Source of the DNA: Campylobacter lari subsp. lari
GTDB lineage: Bacteria; Campylobacterota; Campylobacteria; Campylobacterales; Campylobacteraceae
Length of the DNA: 64,000 nt
Assembly (NCBI RefSeq): GCF_013372185.1
Contig: NZ_CP053830.1
Location: 1,449,348 to 1,513,347, forward strand
Reading direction: 5' to 3'
Numbering within the stretch: the first letter of the stretch is position 1; every line of letters starts with the position of its first letter. The notes beneath the pieces are model-generated. The model was given only the letters and a program-made list of their open reading frames with translations. It was not told the DNA's origin and searched no databases. This document shows positions 26,375 to 36,632 of the stretch, one piece after another. Both the position numbers and the translations under genes were made by a program.

Positions 26375-27378
26375 AATACACCTTGTAAATTTTTGACCTT
26401 CGGGCTTATAAGATCATCTTCAATACTTACAAATTCTTTACGCTCATAAGCTTCACATGCTGCTCTTGCTATCATCAAAGCATTATCTGAACAATACTCA
26501 AGTGGGGCAAGTAAAAGCTCACACTGATAGCTTTGACACAAATGCTCTATTTGGCTTCTTAAACTTAAATTTGCACTAGCTCCACCTACTATACCAAAGC
26601 GTTTAAATTTATACTCTTTAAAAATTTTTTCTAGCTTATTCATAATATGTGCTATAGCTGTTTTTTGAAAGGCAAAGGCGATTTGATTTTTTCTTTCTTG
26701 AGTTAATTCTTCTTTTAAAATTTCTAAGCGCACTTGGTTTTTAAGACCTGAAAAACTATAAGCTAATTCTTTAGAATGAAGCAAGGGTATGCTAAATTCT
26801 AAATTACTTTCTTTTGCATTTTTAGCTAAATTTTCTATGATAGCCCCACCAGGATAGCCCAAATTCATCATCTTAGCTACTTTATCAAAGCTTTCTCCAA
26901 AGCTATCATCATTTGTTCTTGCTATTTCTGTAATTTGTCCTTGATTATCAATAAAAAGCACCATGGTATGCCCACCACTTACAAGCAACACGCCCATATC
27001 AAAACAAGCTTTTTTACCTAAAAACATAGAGTAGATATGTCCTTTTAAGTGATTTATCGCAATTAATGGTAAATTTAAACTAATAGCAAGTATCTTAGCC
27101 ATAGCCACCCCACCTATCAAACTCACACTAAGCCCAGGCTCGTTTGTAACTGCTATGGCACATAAATCATTAAAATATTTTTCACATTGACTTAAAATAT
27201 TTGGCAAAGCTTGGGTGTGTAACCTTGCAGCAAGCTCTGGCACAACCCCGCCATATTGGCTATGTTCTTGTTCTTGAGAGATTTTTTTATGAAATTTACA
27301 TTCATATGTATTTTTATCAATAATTGCAATAGAACTATCATCACAAGAGCTCTCTATAGCAAGGATTAAGCTTTTCAT
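26371..27378 (-). CDS. tsaD: tRNA threonylcarbamoyladenosine transferase TsaD
   Basis: Transfers the threonylcarbamoyl group to A37 of tRNAs that read ANN codons, an essential modification. The ASKHA-type ATPase fold is shown by LAIESSCDDSS at the N-terminus, metal ligands H110 and H114 in INHLKGHIYS, the GLSVSLIGG and LLVSGGHTM loops, and a C-terminal GGASAN and D-N-ALMIA motif. Length 335 aa is standard. It overlaps pgp1 upstream and ctsG downstream by 4 bases each. Confidence 0.96.
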   Translation of the reverse strand: MKSLILAIESSCDDSSIAIIDKNTYECKFHKKISQEQEHSQYGGVVPELAARLHTQALPNILSQCEKYFNDLCAIAVTNEPGLSVSLIGGVAMAKILAISLNLPLIAINHLKGHIYSMFLGKKACFDMGVLLVSGGHTMVLFIDNQGQITEIARTNDDSFGESFDKVAKMMNLGYPGGAIIENLAKNAKESNLEFSIPLLHSKELAYSFSGLKNQVRLEILKEELTQERKNQIAFAFQKTAIAHIMNKLEKIFKEYKFKRFGIVGGASANLSLRSQIEHLCQSYQCELLLAPLEYCSDNALMIARAACEAYERKEFVSIEDDLISPKVKNLQGVL

Positions 27379-28763
27379 TGAAATTCCACTAAAATCATAC
27401 CTATAAATTTATCCTTTTGCTCTGCTTTTTCTATAGCAGATGTTGAAATTTTGGCATTTTTTATTATTTTTGAGTGTTTATTTTCCATCAAAACTTGCTC
27501 GTTTAAATTCGCATTTTTCAACTCATAAAATTCCACCCTATAAATTTGTCTTTTTTTATCGATAGAATATCTTTTTTGCATTTGATTTTTATGGATTAAA
27601 ATTTCACTCTCATCACTACCCTTATCAAAGCCTATAACATTAACCCTTACTCCATTAATCGCAGGAATTTCAAAATTATTTTTTACTAAAATCTTACGAG
27701 CAAAAGGTGTTTCTATAAGCTTTCCATCAACTAGTAATTCCACACTCTCAACTGCATTAGAAAATTCAAAATACTCAGGATAAATTCTAGTTTGCAAACG
27801 ATTTCCATAATTAATAGAATATGAATTTGCGTTTGAAATTACTGCTGTGATTTCATTACTTGCTTCATAATTTAAAGCTTGATTAACAGGGAAAGGCAAA
27901 AAATTTATAGCATTAGTAGGTTTGTCAAGATAAAGTAAAATTTTATCATTAAAAAGTCTTACCTCTAAAGGCTTTTCAATGGCTCTATAAACTCCATTTG
28001 GAGTTAGTTCAAAGCTTCTACTAAATTCTATATTTGCTTTTTTTAAATAATACTCCACCGCCAAAAGATGATAATATACTCTTAAATGGGTTGGTAAATT
28101 TTTACTTGCTTCATTAGCAAAGGCTGCTTTGTGATTTGACACCACAAAATAAGTTAAAGCCTTTAGCATATCTTTATCGTTACTTTCTTGGGTTTTGGTA
28201 TTTTTTAAATGATATTGATGTTCTTCTTTAATTAATGCTTTATTGATATTTTCCACTGCTTCTTTGGCTATATTTTCTAAATCTGCATATTTAGTAGAAT
28301 TTACTTCGCTTTGATCGATAATACTAGTATTACCCCAACGATTTGGGTTTTTATCCTTGCTTTCATATTGAGGTCTGTAAAATCCACTTCCATCGTGCAA
28401 ATTTATAACCATATTTACCTCAGGTTCCAAAATAAGCTTTTTTATGCGCTCTATAGTGTGAAAATCAGGATCGTTTTCATCTATATGGGCAAATTTTCTA
28501 TTTAAATCTCCAAAATTTCCCCTATTTCTAGCGATAATACTTTCAAAAGCTAAATTGGGCGCAACGATAATCTTACCTTTGGTGATATTATAATCACTCA
28601 AAAGCAAGCTAGCTGCATGAAATCCACCTGGCTCATCGCCTTGAATTCCTCCAAGAATTAAAACCGTATTATTATCATCTAAGCTTTTTCCATTTTCTTT
28701 CACACTAAATTCTAAAGCAAAAACCACATTTATAAAAATCAAAATACTTAAAAAATATCTCAC
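27375..28763 (-). CDS. pgp1: Peptidoglycan DL-carboxypeptidase Pgp1
   Basis: Periplasmic metallopeptidase that trims tripeptide stems to dipeptides, needed for helical cell shape in C. jejuni. Signal peptide residues 1-16. The M14-like zinc site is visible: [10 protein letters not shown] (the H of the usual HxxE is Gln here, with the following Glu kept) and later [11 protein letters not shown]. The absence of a canonical HxxE is also what I recall for Pgp1, whose ligands include a Gln. Length 462 aa agrees with Cj1345c. Start overlaps the dxr stop. Helical morphology of the host is a fair expectation. Confidence 0.88.
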   Translation of the reverse strand: MRYFLSILIFINVVFALEFSVKENGKSLDDNNTVLILGGIQGDEPGGFHAASLLLSDYNITKGKIIVAPNLAFESIIARNRGNFGDLNRKFAHIDENDPDFHTIERIKKLILEPEVNMVINLHDGSGFYRPQYESKDKNPNRWGNTSIIDQSEVNSTKYADLENIAKEAVENINKALIKEEHQYHLKNTKTQESNDKDMLKALTYFVVSNHKAAFANEASKNLPTHLRVYYHLLAVEYYLKKANIEFSRSFELTPNGVYRAIEKPLEVRLFNDKILLYLDKPTNAINFLPFPVNQALNYEASNEITAVISNANSYSINYGNRLQTRIYPEYFEFSNAVESVELLVDGKLIETPFARKILVKNNFEIPAINGVRVNVIGFDKGSDESEILIHKNQMQKRYSIDKKRQIYRVEFYELKNANLNEQVLMENKHSKIIKNAKISTSAIEKAEQKDKFIGMILVEFQ

Positions 28764-29839
28764 TTCATTTCCTTATCTAAATAAAGCCTTACTCGCTTAT
28801 CATACTCAAAAACATCTTCAATTTGGTTAATCTTTGGCACTCCAAAATGATCTAATGCTTTAAAAATCCCTTTTGAAATATCTAAAAACCCCATTTGATT
28901 TTTTAAAAATTTATAAACTAAATACTCATTTGCAGCATTTATTACAACCCCTAAATCAGGATTTTTCAAAAGTTCATCTTTTAGCATAAATATAGGATAT
29001 TTTTTTAAACTAATTTTTTCAAATTTTAAACTTGGCATAGCTAATAAATCCAAATTTTCTATAAAACTTTGATCATGCTCATCTAAAATCGCTTGAGCTA
29101 TAGATAAACGCATATTTGCATGAGAAAAATAAGCACTTATCCCACCGTCTTTAAATTCACACAAAGCATGCACTAAAGATTTTTTTTCTATCACAGCATC
29201 AATTTGTTTAATACCATAAAGATGATAAGCTTCGATGATTTCAAAAAGCTTATTGCACATACTAGCACTATCTATAGTGATCTTAGCACCCATGCTCCAG
29301 TTAGGATGCTTCAAAGCCTCTTTTACGCTGACATTTTTTAAATCTTTGATTTTATATTTATAAAAAGCACCACCACTTGCTGTTATGAAAAGTTTTTTAA
29401 TATCTTTTCTTTTATCTATCAAGCACTTTAGTGCTGCGTGTTCGCTATCTATGGCTTTAATCTTAGAAGTATCAAAAAATTTCCCTGCTACTACTAGACT
29501 TTCTTTATTTGCTAGGGCTAAAGTTTTACCAAGTTTTTGTGCTATAAGACTTGAGTTTAATCCTGCAAAACCAACTATAGCATTTACTACAAATTTGCTT
29601 TTGCATTCACTAATCATTTTTTTTAAGCCATCTTGAGCGCAAAAAATATTTTTATGATCAACTAAATGCTTATCTTTCTCATCTTGAATACATACAAATT
29701 TAGGCTTAAAAAGAGCTATTTGCTCATTTAAAAGTTTTATATTTTTTCCACAAGATAAAGCTTCTATGCTTATGTTTTTTTCTTTAGCGATAAAAAGAGT
29801 ATTAACCCCTATACTTCCTGTACTTCCAAGAACGATCAT
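28760..29839 (-). CDS. dxr: 1-deoxy-D-xylulose 5-phosphate reductoisomerase
   Basis: Second step of the MEP isoprenoid pathway: converts DXP to MEP with NADPH. The NADPH site GSTGSIG is at residues 5-11, the region [10 protein letters not shown] and the catalytic DSEHAAL motif follow, and the SGGAFY and [20 protein letters not shown] loops are conserved. At 359 aa it lacks a few N-terminal residues compared with many homologues, but the frame before the ATG adds none with a start. Coupled by ATGA to cdsA. Confidence 0.96.
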   Translation of the reverse strand: MIVLGSTGSIGVNTLFIAKEKNISIEALSCGKNIKLLNEQIALFKPKFVCIQDEKDKHLVDHKNIFCAQDGLKKMISECKSKFVVNAIVGFAGLNSSLIAQKLGKTLALANKESLVVAGKFFDTSKIKAIDSEHAALKCLIDKRKDIKKLFITASGGAFYKYKIKDLKNVSVKEALKHPNWSMGAKITIDSASMCNKLFEIIEAYHLYGIKQIDAVIEKKSLVHALCEFKDGGISAYFSHANMRLSIAQAILDEHDQSFIENLDLLAMPSLKFEKISLKKYPIFMLKDELLKNPDLGVVINAANEYLVYKFLKNQMGFLDISKGIFKALDHFGVPKINQIEDVFEYDKRVRLYLDKEMK

Positions 29840-30564
29840 GCTAAAGTTGCCATTGCAAATGCTGCAATGATAACAGCATCAATTCTATCTAAAACTCCTC
29901 CGTGTCCAGGGATTAAATTACCGCTATCTTTAATACCTGCTTGTCTTTTAAAATAACTCTCAAGCAAATCCCCTATCACAGCAAAAATAGCTACAATTAA
30001 AGAAATATAAATGCTTTTTATTAAGCTAAATTCAAAAGAACCTATGATAGTTCCTAAAATTCCTGCACAAACTATACCGCCTACAACGCCTTCTAAAGTT
30101 TTATTCGGGCTTGTTGGAGAAAAAGCTCTCTCGCCAATTAATTTTCCTATAAAATACGCCCCACTATCACACGCAACGACAATCACTATAAGCCAAAACA
30201 ATACAAACATACCTTCATAGCTTAACACCTGATAAAGCATTAAAATAGGCAAGGTAGGATATATATAAGGCATAAGCTCATTTAAATTTTCACTTTTTTT
30301 ATAAACTAAATATCCTAAAATCAAAATCAAAGCCATAAGGCCTATAAAGAAAGGTTTATCTAAAAATGCCCCTATTGCAAAAATACATAAAGCCGCAAAA
30401 ACACTTGCATGTTTGCTTTTAAACATAGCCTTTGCTTCATTAAATGCAAAAAATAACATTATGGCAAAAATAGCAAAATTAATCAAAAAATTATCCACCA
30501 AAGCAACAACAGCTATCACAGCTATCATCACAATAGCACTAAGAATTCTTGTCTTTGAAAACAT
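29836..30564 (-). CDS. cdsA: Phosphatidate cytidylyltransferase
   Basis: Makes CDP-diacylglycerol, precursor of phosphatidylethanolamine and phosphatidylglycerol, in the inner membrane. About seven hydrophobic segments. The family signature SxxKRxxxxKDxxxxxPGHGGxxDRxD is present as [21 protein letters not shown] and VLDRIDAVI near the C-terminus. 242 aa. Follows the coiled-coil gene by 11 bases and overlaps dxr. Confidence 0.95.
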   Translation of the reverse strand: MFSKTRILSAIVMIAVIAVVALVDNFLINFAIFAIMLFFAFNEAKAMFKSKHASVFAALCIFAIGAFLDKPFFIGLMALILILGYLVYKKSENLNELMPYIYPTLPILMLYQVLSYEGMFVLFWLIVIVVACDSGAYFIGKLIGERAFSPTSPNKTLEGVVGGIVCAGILGTIIGSFEFSLIKSIYISLIVAIFAVIGDLLESYFKRQAGIKDSGNLIPGHGGVLDRIDAVIIAAFAMATLA

Positions 30565-30575
30565 TTTTATCCTTT

Positions 30576-30902
30576 CTATATGCTCAAATCAAGTAAATGA
30601 GAGCTTTTTTTAACTACTTCTTGTTCTTCATCTTCTTGTTCATCTTTTTCTTCTTGTTCTTGATGATGCTTAGAATGCCTCTTTTCTTCCTCTTGTCTTT
30701 CTTTTATTTCATCACTTACCTCATGGGCTTGATTAACTTTTTCAAGTTTTTCAACCGTCTTTTCTTTTGCTTGAAACTCACTCATATTTACCAAAGTTGC
30801 AAAAGAATCTTTTGCTAGTTCATTGCTTGCTTGTGCTGAATGTACTGGTGCATTTTGATTAGCATAATTAACACCACCTATGGGACTTATAGGCATATTC
30901 AC
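30576..30902 (-). CDS. Charged coiled-coil protein (Cj1348c-like)
   Basis: A 108-aa protein. The first 30 residues are neutral (MNMPISPIGGVNYANQNA), the rest is strongly charged with Glu/Lys/Gln/His runs (EEEKRHSKHHQEQEEKDEQ), compatible with a helical coiled coil. No signal peptide. It lies between the NFACT gene and cdsA as in C. jejuni. The N-terminal style resembles small flagella- or export-linked proteins with a PISPxG start, but I cannot assign a function. Confidence 0.7.
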   Translation of the reverse strand: MNMPISPIGGVNYANQNAPVHSAQASNELAKDSFATLVNMSEFQAKEKTVEKLEKVNQAHEVSDEIKERQEEEKRHSKHHQEQEEKDEQEDEEQEVVKKSSHLLDLSI

Positions 30903-32203
30903 TCCTTTAAAATGCTTATAGTCTTATAATTTGTATAATTTACAAAAGCCTTCTCTCTAACTTTAACAAAATTCTTGCTCGTATAATCGACCAAATAAGT
31001 TCCAGAACTTAGCTTGGAAAATTCCACACAAAGCTTTGCGGCAAATTCTAGCACTAATTGACTTATTTTTAATTTATTTGAAGTGATGATTACATGCGCA
31101 CTAGGATAATCTTTCACATGCAACCAAATATCATCTTTTTTAGCTATTTTTAATAAATACTCATTAGCTTTTTCATTGCGTCCTACGCTGATTTTAAACT
31201 CATCAAAATAAAAGCTACTAACCCCTGCATTTAACTCTTCTTTTTTCGTTTTTTTACTTTTTTTAGGCATCAAAACTTCTAATTCTCGCAAAGAAGTGCT
31301 TTTAGTGATTAAATCTTTTAAATTGATTAAAAAATCAAGTTTTTCACTTAAAATTTCTCTTTCTATATTGATATTTTTAGCCTTTTGTTTTAATTTTTTT
31401 GCCATTTTATAAAATTCATTCGCACTATTTTTAGGGCTATCTTCGAGCTTAAAAGCAAGCTCATTTGCATTAAAATCTTGCAAAATAAATTCTCTTTGAT
31501 AATCTTTTAAAAAATTTAAATTAGCAAATAAAACATCTGCTTTTTGGCTTAATTCCTGTGCTTTTTTTAATAAATCGCTTTCTTGCTCTAAATTTTCTAT
31601 ACTCTCTTTAAGGGTAAAAATTTTTTTATCTATATTTAAAAGTTTATTTTCTTTAATATCCTTTAAGCGATCTTGTTGCAATTTTTTAGCACTTTCTTTA
31701 AAGTACACATTAAAATCATCTATTTTTACAAATTCTTCTTTGATCTCATAAGCTTTTAAAGCTTGTAATTTTTCTCCTATTTTTACAATGCGGTAACTTT
31801 TATCTATATGACGCAAAGCTTCTATGATGATATCATCAGTATCTGTGATGATTACATTGGTATTTTTTCCTGTAAATTCAAAATAAATCTTAGCCCCATA
31901 AGCTTTGTAAGATTTTTCTGATAAAACTTCAAAAGATAAAATTCTATTATTTTCTAATACTTCTAAATTTAAAATCTTTGCATTAGAGAAGTATTTTTTT
32001 AACATAAAATCAAAAGGTGCATTATAGACTTTTGCTTGAAGTTTATCTTGGTAAATTCCACTTTTTCCACGCGTTAAATCTAGTATAAAAACTTGATGAT
32101 CTAAGCTAAGTTCTAAGATATTATCATCAAGGCGTTTGAGATAATTTAGTCTTTGGAATTGTTTAAAATAATCTTTTATTTGTATTAAATCTGTATATTT
32201 CAT
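30899..32203 (-). CDS. NFACT (RqcH/FbpA-like) protein
   Basis: Member of the NFACT family, which in bacteria includes RqcH, the factor that binds stalled 50S-peptidyl-tRNA and adds alanine tails, and proteins long annotated as fibronectin-binding. N-terminal NFACT-N domain, a central helical coiled-coil arm (about residues 170-300) and a C-terminal NFACT-R domain with DIWLHVKDYPSAHVII. At 434 aa it is shorter than Bacillus RqcH (about 570), apparently lacking part of the N-terminal and HhH region, as in other Campylobacter. A cytoplasmic quality-control role is more likely than adhesion because no export signal is present. Confidence 0.8.
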   Translation of the reverse strand: MKYTDLIQIKDYFKQFQRLNYLKRLDDNILELSLDHQVFILDLTRGKSGIYQDKLQAKVYNAPFDFMLKKYFSNAKILNLEVLENNRILSFEVLSEKSYKAYGAKIYFEFTGKNTNVIITDTDDIIIEALRHIDKSYRIVKIGEKLQALKAYEIKEEFVKIDDFNVYFKESAKKLQQDRLKDIKENKLLNIDKKIFTLKESIENLEQESDLLKKAQELSQKADVLFANLNFLKDYQREFILQDFNANELAFKLEDSPKNSANEFYKMAKKLKQKAKNINIEREILSEKLDFLINLKDLITKSTSLRELEVLMPKKSKKTKKEELNAGVSSFYFDEFKISVGRNEKANEYLLKIAKKDDIWLHVKDYPSAHVIITSNKLKISQLVLEFAAKLCVEFSKLSSGTYLVDYTSKNFVKVREKAFVNYTNYKTISILKE

Positions 32204-32244
32204 AAATGTATTATAAAATATTTTGATGAATTTATGAGGTTTTT

Positions 32245-32823
32245 ATGAGTGAAAAAATTCCTTATCCTTGTGTGATTTTATGCGGCGGGAAGTCTTCACG
32301 CATGGGAGAAGATAAAAGCTTATTACAAGTAGATGATAAAAACTTAACTCTTTATCAGTATGAAAAAATGTCAAAAATTTTCACTCAAGTTTTTATTAGC
32401 ACCAAAAAAGATAAATTCCATCAAAAAAACTTAGCTCTTATTTTGGATGAGGATTTAAACAACTACTCCCCGCTCATTGCCTTAAATTCCATACTTAAAC
32501 ATTTTCAAAATACTTATGTATTTATCCTTAGCGTGGATACTCCAAATATAAGCCAAAAAAGTATCTATACGCTTTTTCATCAACTAAAGTCACAAGACAT
32601 ACTTCTTGCAAGTACAAAAGAACACAAACATTATTTATGTGGATTTTATCATAGTAGAAATTTTGAAAAAACTTTACAATTTTTACAAGAAAATAACCAT
32701 AAATTAGCCCTTTTTTGCTCACAAATGAAGGCAGAATTTATCAACTTTGAAAACGAAGAAGAATTTGTCAACTTGAATTATTTTAACGAATATAAAAAAT
32801 GGAAACATATGCTAAAAGCCTAA
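32245..32823 (+). CDS. mobA: Molybdenum cofactor guanylyltransferase
   Basis: Adds GMP to molybdopterin to form the cofactor of DMSO-reductase-family enzymes. The nucleotide loop CVILCGGKSSRMGEDKSLL (residues 9-27) matches the LxGGxSxRMGxDK signature, and ILSVDTPNIS is the metal-binding D-x-P region. 192 aa is typical. It is divergent from the operon at 32203, separated by 41 bases, and has TGAGG before the ATG. Confidence 0.93.
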   Translation: MSEKIPYPCVILCGGKSSRMGEDKSLLQVDDKNLTLYQYEKMSKIFTQVFISTKKDKFHQKNLALILDEDLNNYSPLIALNSILKHFQNTYVFILSVDTPNISQKSIYTLFHQLKSQDILLASTKEHKHYLCGFYHSRNFEKTLQFLQENNHKLALFCSQMKAEFINFENEEEFVNLNYFNEYKKWKHMLKA

Positions 32824-32838
32824 AAAAAGGCTTTTAGC
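32811..32838. terminator. Bidirectional hairpin mobA / antiporter
   Basis: GCTAAAAGCC (32811-32820) pairs with GGCTTTTAGC (32829-32838) around an A-rich 8-base loop. It includes the mobA stop codon and lies just beyond the convergent antiporter stop. Confidence 0.65.
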
Positions 32839-32841
32839 TAG

Positions 32842-34194
32842 TTAAAGTAAGCAAAAAGCTATAATGCTACCCAAAATAAGCAAAGAGCCATTAAAACATA
32901 AAAAGGTTGGTATGCAAGTATCTTTGATATGATCACCTTGCTTATCTGCATTAAGCCCTACACTCACCCCCAAAGTCGTTTCACTAGCAGGCGATCCTGC
33001 ATCACCTAAAGCTCCAGCAACACCGATGATAAAAATAATCGCTGCCGGAGAAAAACCAAGCTCAAGACAAATTGGACAAAATAAAGCAGCAATGATAGGA
33101 ATAGTCCCAAACGAACTTCCTATGCCTATGGTGATTAAAAGTCCGATCGCCAACATAATAAAAATAGCCAAAAAGTGACTTTGCTCCATAAAAGGCACAC
33201 TTGTTTTTACAAGCTCGGCTATACCCCCACTTTGCTTTAAAACCTCTCCATATCCTGAAGCAACAAGCATTACAAAAGCTATATAACCCATGATTTTAAG
33301 TCCATCATCAAAAACTAAATTAACTTTGTTATATTCTACCCCACCTAAAACTACCATCAAAACAAAACCCAAAAGTCCTGATAAAGGTAAATTGTGCGTT
33401 AAAATTTGCAAAATCAAAGTCAAACCAAGACCCACCAAAACACCCCATTCTTTTTTACTCATTTTTAAATTTTCAAAATCCATTTTGCTAATTTGTTCTT
33501 CTTGATACTCTCTTGGTTTAGCATAAAATACAAACACAGCCAAAAACAAACCAACCAACATACAAATAGCCGCAAAAGCCATAGTTTGAGAAACTTCTCC
33601 TAAACTAATTTGCACTCCATTTGAATTTAAATTATCCACAAGCAGAGTTTGAAAAATAAGCCCAAAACCCAAAGGCACTACCATATAAGGTGTGGTAAGC
33701 CCAAAAGTTAAAGCACAAGCTATAGCTCTACGGTCTATTTTTAATTGATTAAAAAGTTTTAACAAAGGTGGAATCAATAAAGGCACAAAAGCCACATGGA
33801 TAGGGATTAAATTTTGCGAAAAACAAGCAATCAATGCCAAAGAAAGTATAAGTAAATATTTTTTATGTGAAATATAATGCGAAACTATTTTAATCAAATA
33901 TGCTGTTAGATTGGTTTTTGATATAGCAGCAGCCACTGCTCCAAGTAAAATATAACTTAATGCAGTTTGTAAATTTCCTTGCATACCATCAATTAAAACT
34001 TTCATAGAATCCATCATGGCTTGTGGAAGTTGAGTAAAAAATTCCACTAAAGTCAAATGCTCTACATTCATAAATTTAGACCAAACACCCACAAAAAGCC
34101 CAGAAAGCAAAACACTGAGCAAAACATTAAACCTAAAAAAACACAAAAGCGTCATTAATACAACGCCTATAAATACTGGATTAGTTAAAAGCAT
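32842..34194 (-). CDS. NhaC-type Na+/H+ antiporter family transporter
   Basis: A 450-aa inner-membrane protein with about eleven hydrophobic segments. Sequence style matches the Na+/H+ antiporter superfamily, with an inverted-repeat-like layout and the glycine-rich segments TIGIGSSFGTIPIIAALF and GVAGALGDAGSPASETTLG, the latter typical of this family's substrate region. Real substrate (Na+ or an amino acid or organic acid) is uncertain. I place the start at ATG 34194 because TAAGGA lies 6 bases upstream; an ATG ten codons earlier has no good ribosome site and would add the polar MCNYFDLRNV. Divergent from ilvD. Confidence 0.78.
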   Translation of the reverse strand: MLLTNPVFIGVVLMTLLCFFRFNVLLSVLLSGLFVGVWSKFMNVEHLTLVEFFTQLPQAMMDSMKVLIDGMQGNLQTALSYILLGAVAAAISKTNLTAYLIKIVSHYISHKKYLLILSLALIACFSQNLIPIHVAFVPLLIPPLLKLFNQLKIDRRAIACALTFGLTTPYMVVPLGFGLIFQTLLVDNLNSNGVQISLGEVSQTMAFAAICMLVGLFLAVFVFYAKPREYQEEQISKMDFENLKMSKKEWGVLVGLGLTLILQILTHNLPLSGLLGFVLMVVLGGVEYNKVNLVFDDGLKIMGYIAFVMLVASGYGEVLKQSGGIAELVKTSVPFMEQSHFLAIFIMLAIGLLITIGIGSSFGTIPIIAALFCPICLELGFSPAAIIFIIGVAGALGDAGSPASETTLGVSVGLNADKQGDHIKDTCIPTFLCFNGSLLILGSIIAFCLL

Positions 34195-34328
34195 TACATT
34201 CCTTAAATCAAAATAATTGCACATTTTAAATAATTTTCTTTAAAATACCATTTAAGTTTAAAAAATTTAAGCAAAAATTGCAAAATAAAAGCATAAAATG
34301 ATAGTTTTTACTTTAAAAAAGGATACAA

Positions 34329-36005
34329 ATGAGAAGTGATGCGATCAAAAAAGGACATTTAAAAGCACCAAATCGCTCTTTACTTAGAGCATGTGGCTTA
34401 AATGATGATGATTTTAACAAGCCTTTTATAGGCGTAGCAAATAGCTACATAGATATCATCCCAGGGCATTTTTTCTTAAACGAATATGCAAAAATCATTA
34501 AAGATGAAATTCGTAAAAATGGCTGTATTCCTTTTGAATTTAACACCATAGGTGTAGATGATGGTATAGCTATGGGGCATGATGGTATGCTTTATTCCCT
34601 GCCAAGTCGTGAAATCATTGCAAACTCTATTGAAACAGTGATGAATGCACACCAACTTGATGCGCTAATTTGTATCCCAAATTGTGATAAAATCACTCCA
34701 GGTATGCTTATGGGGGCTTTAAGAGTAAATGTACCAACCATTTTTGTAAGCGGTGGACCTATGAGAGCAGGCGTAAATAAACATGGAGAAAAAATCAGCC
34801 TAAGTTCTGTTTTTGAAGCAGTGGGAGCTTATGAGGCTAAAAAAATTAATGAAGATGATTTAAAAGATATAGAATGCAAAGCCTGTCCTAGCGGTGGATC
34901 TTGCTCGGGTATGTTTACTGCAAATTCTATGAATACTTTATGCGAGGCTATGGGTATTGCACTTGAAGGAAATGGAACTATTTTAGCACTTAGCAAAGAA
35001 AGAGAAGAGCTTTTAAGAAAAGCTGCGCGTAGAATTTGCGAGATTGCTCTTGATGAGCGTTTTAAAATTCGCAATATCATCACTAAAAAATCCATTAATA
35101 ATGCCTTGGTTGTTGATATGGCTATGGGTGGAAGCTCAAATACTATCTTGCATATGCTTGCTATTGCTTATGAAGCAGGTGTAAATTTGGATATAAAAGA
35201 ACTCAATCACATCAGTGCTAATGTAGCTCATATAGCTAAAATCGCTCCATCTTTAAATACAGTTTATATGGAAGATATACACAAAGCAGGTGGGGTAAGT
35301 GCAGTAATGGCTGAAATAGCTAAAAAACCAGGCCATATTTTAGAACTTGACACTCTAGATATTAGCGGAAAAACTTTAAAAGATCGCATTGAGAATGCTG
35401 ATATTAAAGATGAAAACATTATAAGAAAAATAAATAATGCCTACTCAAATGTAGGTGGGCTTGCTATACTTTTTGGAAATTTAGCTGAGCAAGGCTGTGT
35501 GATAAAAACAGCAGGTATTATGGGCGAGCGTAAATTCAAAGGAAAAGCGGTTTGTTTTAACTCTCAAGAAGAAGCCATTAAAGGCATTATAAAAGGTAAA
35601 GTTAAAGAAGGTGATGTATGCGTGATACGCTATGAAGGACCAAAAGGCGGCCCTGGCATGCAAGAAATGCTTAGTCCAACTTCATTGCTCACAGGCATGG
35701 GACTTGGTGCTAAAGTTGCACTTATAACAGATGGTCGTTTTAGTGGAGCTACAAGAGGACTTAGTATAGGTCACATTTCCCCTGAAGCTGCAGAAGGTGG
35801 ACTTATAGCACTTTTAGAAGATGGAGATGAGATAGAAATTGATGTGGATAATTACAGCATCAATGCAAATTTAGCCCAAGATGAAATTGCTAAACGCAAA
35901 GCAAATTTTAAAATGCCTTATAAGCAAATAAATTCAAGATGGCTTAAAATGTATCAAAAGCTTGTTAGTAATGCTAGCAAAGGCGGAGTTTTAGATTTAG
36001 AATAA
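34329..36005 (+). CDS. ilvD: Dihydroxy-acid dehydratase
   Basis: Iron-sulfur enzyme making the keto acids for valine, isoleucine and leucine. Cluster-binding cysteines are in [10 protein letters not shown] and [17 protein letters not shown]; the IlvD/Edd signatures continue with [10 protein letters not shown] and [10 protein letters not shown] near the C-terminus. 558 aa, normal length. AAAAAAGGA precedes the ATG. A single-gene unit followed by the tRNA cluster on the other strand. Confidence 0.97.
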   Translation: MRSDAIKKGHLKAPNRSLLRACGLNDDDFNKPFIGVANSYIDIIPGHFFLNEYAKIIKDEIRKNGCIPFEFNTIGVDDGIAMGHDGMLYSLPSREIIANSIETVMNAHQLDALICIPNCDKITPGMLMGALRVNVPTIFVSGGPMRAGVNKHGEKISLSSVFEAVGAYEAKKINEDDLKDIECKACPSGGSCSGMFTANSMNTLCEAMGIALEGNGTILALSKEREELLRKAARRICEIALDERFKIRNIITKKSINNALVVDMAMGGSSNTILHMLAIAYEAGVNLDIKELNHISANVAHIAKIAPSLNTVYMEDIHKAGGVSAVMAEIAKKPGHILELDTLDISGKTLKDRIENADIKDENIIRKINNAYSNVGGLAILFGNLAEQGCVIKTAGIMGERKFKGKAVCFNSQEEAIKGIIKGKVKEGDVCVIRYEGPKGGPGMQEMLSPTSLLTGMGLGAKVALITDGRFSGATRGLSIGHISPEAAEGGLIALLEDGDEIEIDVDNYSINANLAQDEIAKRKANFKMPYKQINSRWLKMYQKLVSNASKGGVLDLE

Positions 36006-36079
36006 TTTTCTTAATTTCTTTAAGAAATTAAGAAATATCTTTTTAAATGTAAAACAAAATATGAAAAATTATGTTAAAG

Positions 36080-36167
36080 TGGCCGGGAGAAAGGGATTCG
36101 AACCCCTGGAGGTGTGACCCTCAACGGTTTTCAAGACCGCCGCTTTCGACCACTCAGCCATCTCCCG
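36080..36167 (-). tRNA. tRNA-Ser (UGA)
   Basis: The reverse strand folds as a class II tRNA: acceptor CGGGAGA/TCTCCCG, anticodon loop CTTGAAAA with anticodon TGA, an extended variable arm and T-loop GGTTCGAATCC. The CCA end is encoded (TGG at 36080-36082). 88 bases. It reads UCN serine codons. Last of four clustered tRNA genes on this strand. Confidence 0.95.
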
Positions 36168-36200
36168 AAAGAATAAAAATATCAAGTGTTAACATCGCAT

Positions 36201-36274
36201 TGGAGGCGACATCCGGATTCGAACCGGAGATCAAGGCTTTGCAGGCCCATGCCTTACCGCTTGGCTATGTCGCC
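36201..36274 (-). tRNA. tRNA-Cys (GCA)
   Basis: Acceptor GGCGACA/TGTCGCC, anticodon loop CTGCAAA with anticodon GCA, T-loop GGTTCGAATCC and encoded CCA. 74 bases. Third in the Gly-Leu-Cys-Ser transcription order. Confidence 0.95.
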
Positions 36275-36290
36275 TTGAGTTACCAAAAAG

Positions 36291-36379
36291 TGGTGCCCGA
36301 GGCCGGACTTGAACCGGCACGGAAGAAAAATTCCGAGGGATTTTAAGTCCCTTGTGTCTACCAATTCCACCACCCGGGC
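36291..36379 (-). tRNA. tRNA-Leu (UAA)
   Basis: Class II tRNA with acceptor GCCCGGG/CTCGGGC (one G-U pair), anticodon loop ACTTAAAAT with anticodon TAA, a long variable arm (CGGAATTTTTCTTCCG) and encoded CCA. 89 bases. Confidence 0.95.
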
Positions 36380-36389
36380 GGGTGATAAA

Positions 36390-36464
36390 TGGAGCGGGAA
36401 ACGAGATTCGAACTCGCGACCCCAACCTTGGCAAGGTTGTGCTCTACCCCTGAGCTATTCCCGC
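36390..36464 (-). tRNA. tRNA-Gly (GCC)
   Basis: Acceptor GCGGGAA/TTCCCGC, anticodon loop TTGGCAA with anticodon GCC, T-loop GAGTTCGAATCTC and encoded CCA. 75 bases. First gene of the cluster; the promoter should lie just beyond 36465. Confidence 0.95.
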
Positions 36465-36632
36465 ATTTTAAAATTGAAATTATACTTAACAAAACTTAAT
36501 TTTTTATAAATTTATAATAATTAAAATTATCATATATGGACTATACTATACGGCATAATAAAAATTAAAAAATTATTTATTATAGATATACTATAATTTA
36601 ACAAAAATTATTTTAAAAACAAGGATAGAAAT

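Noticed and set aside
36080..36464. tRNA cluster as an integration site for a genomic island
   Set aside because: No integrase, direct repeats or tRNA fragments are visible nearby; flanks are ilvD and a chemoreceptor gene.
36071..36509. Short ORFs of 60-90 codons in both directions
   Set aside because: They coincide with the four tRNA genes and are artefacts of structured RNA sequence.
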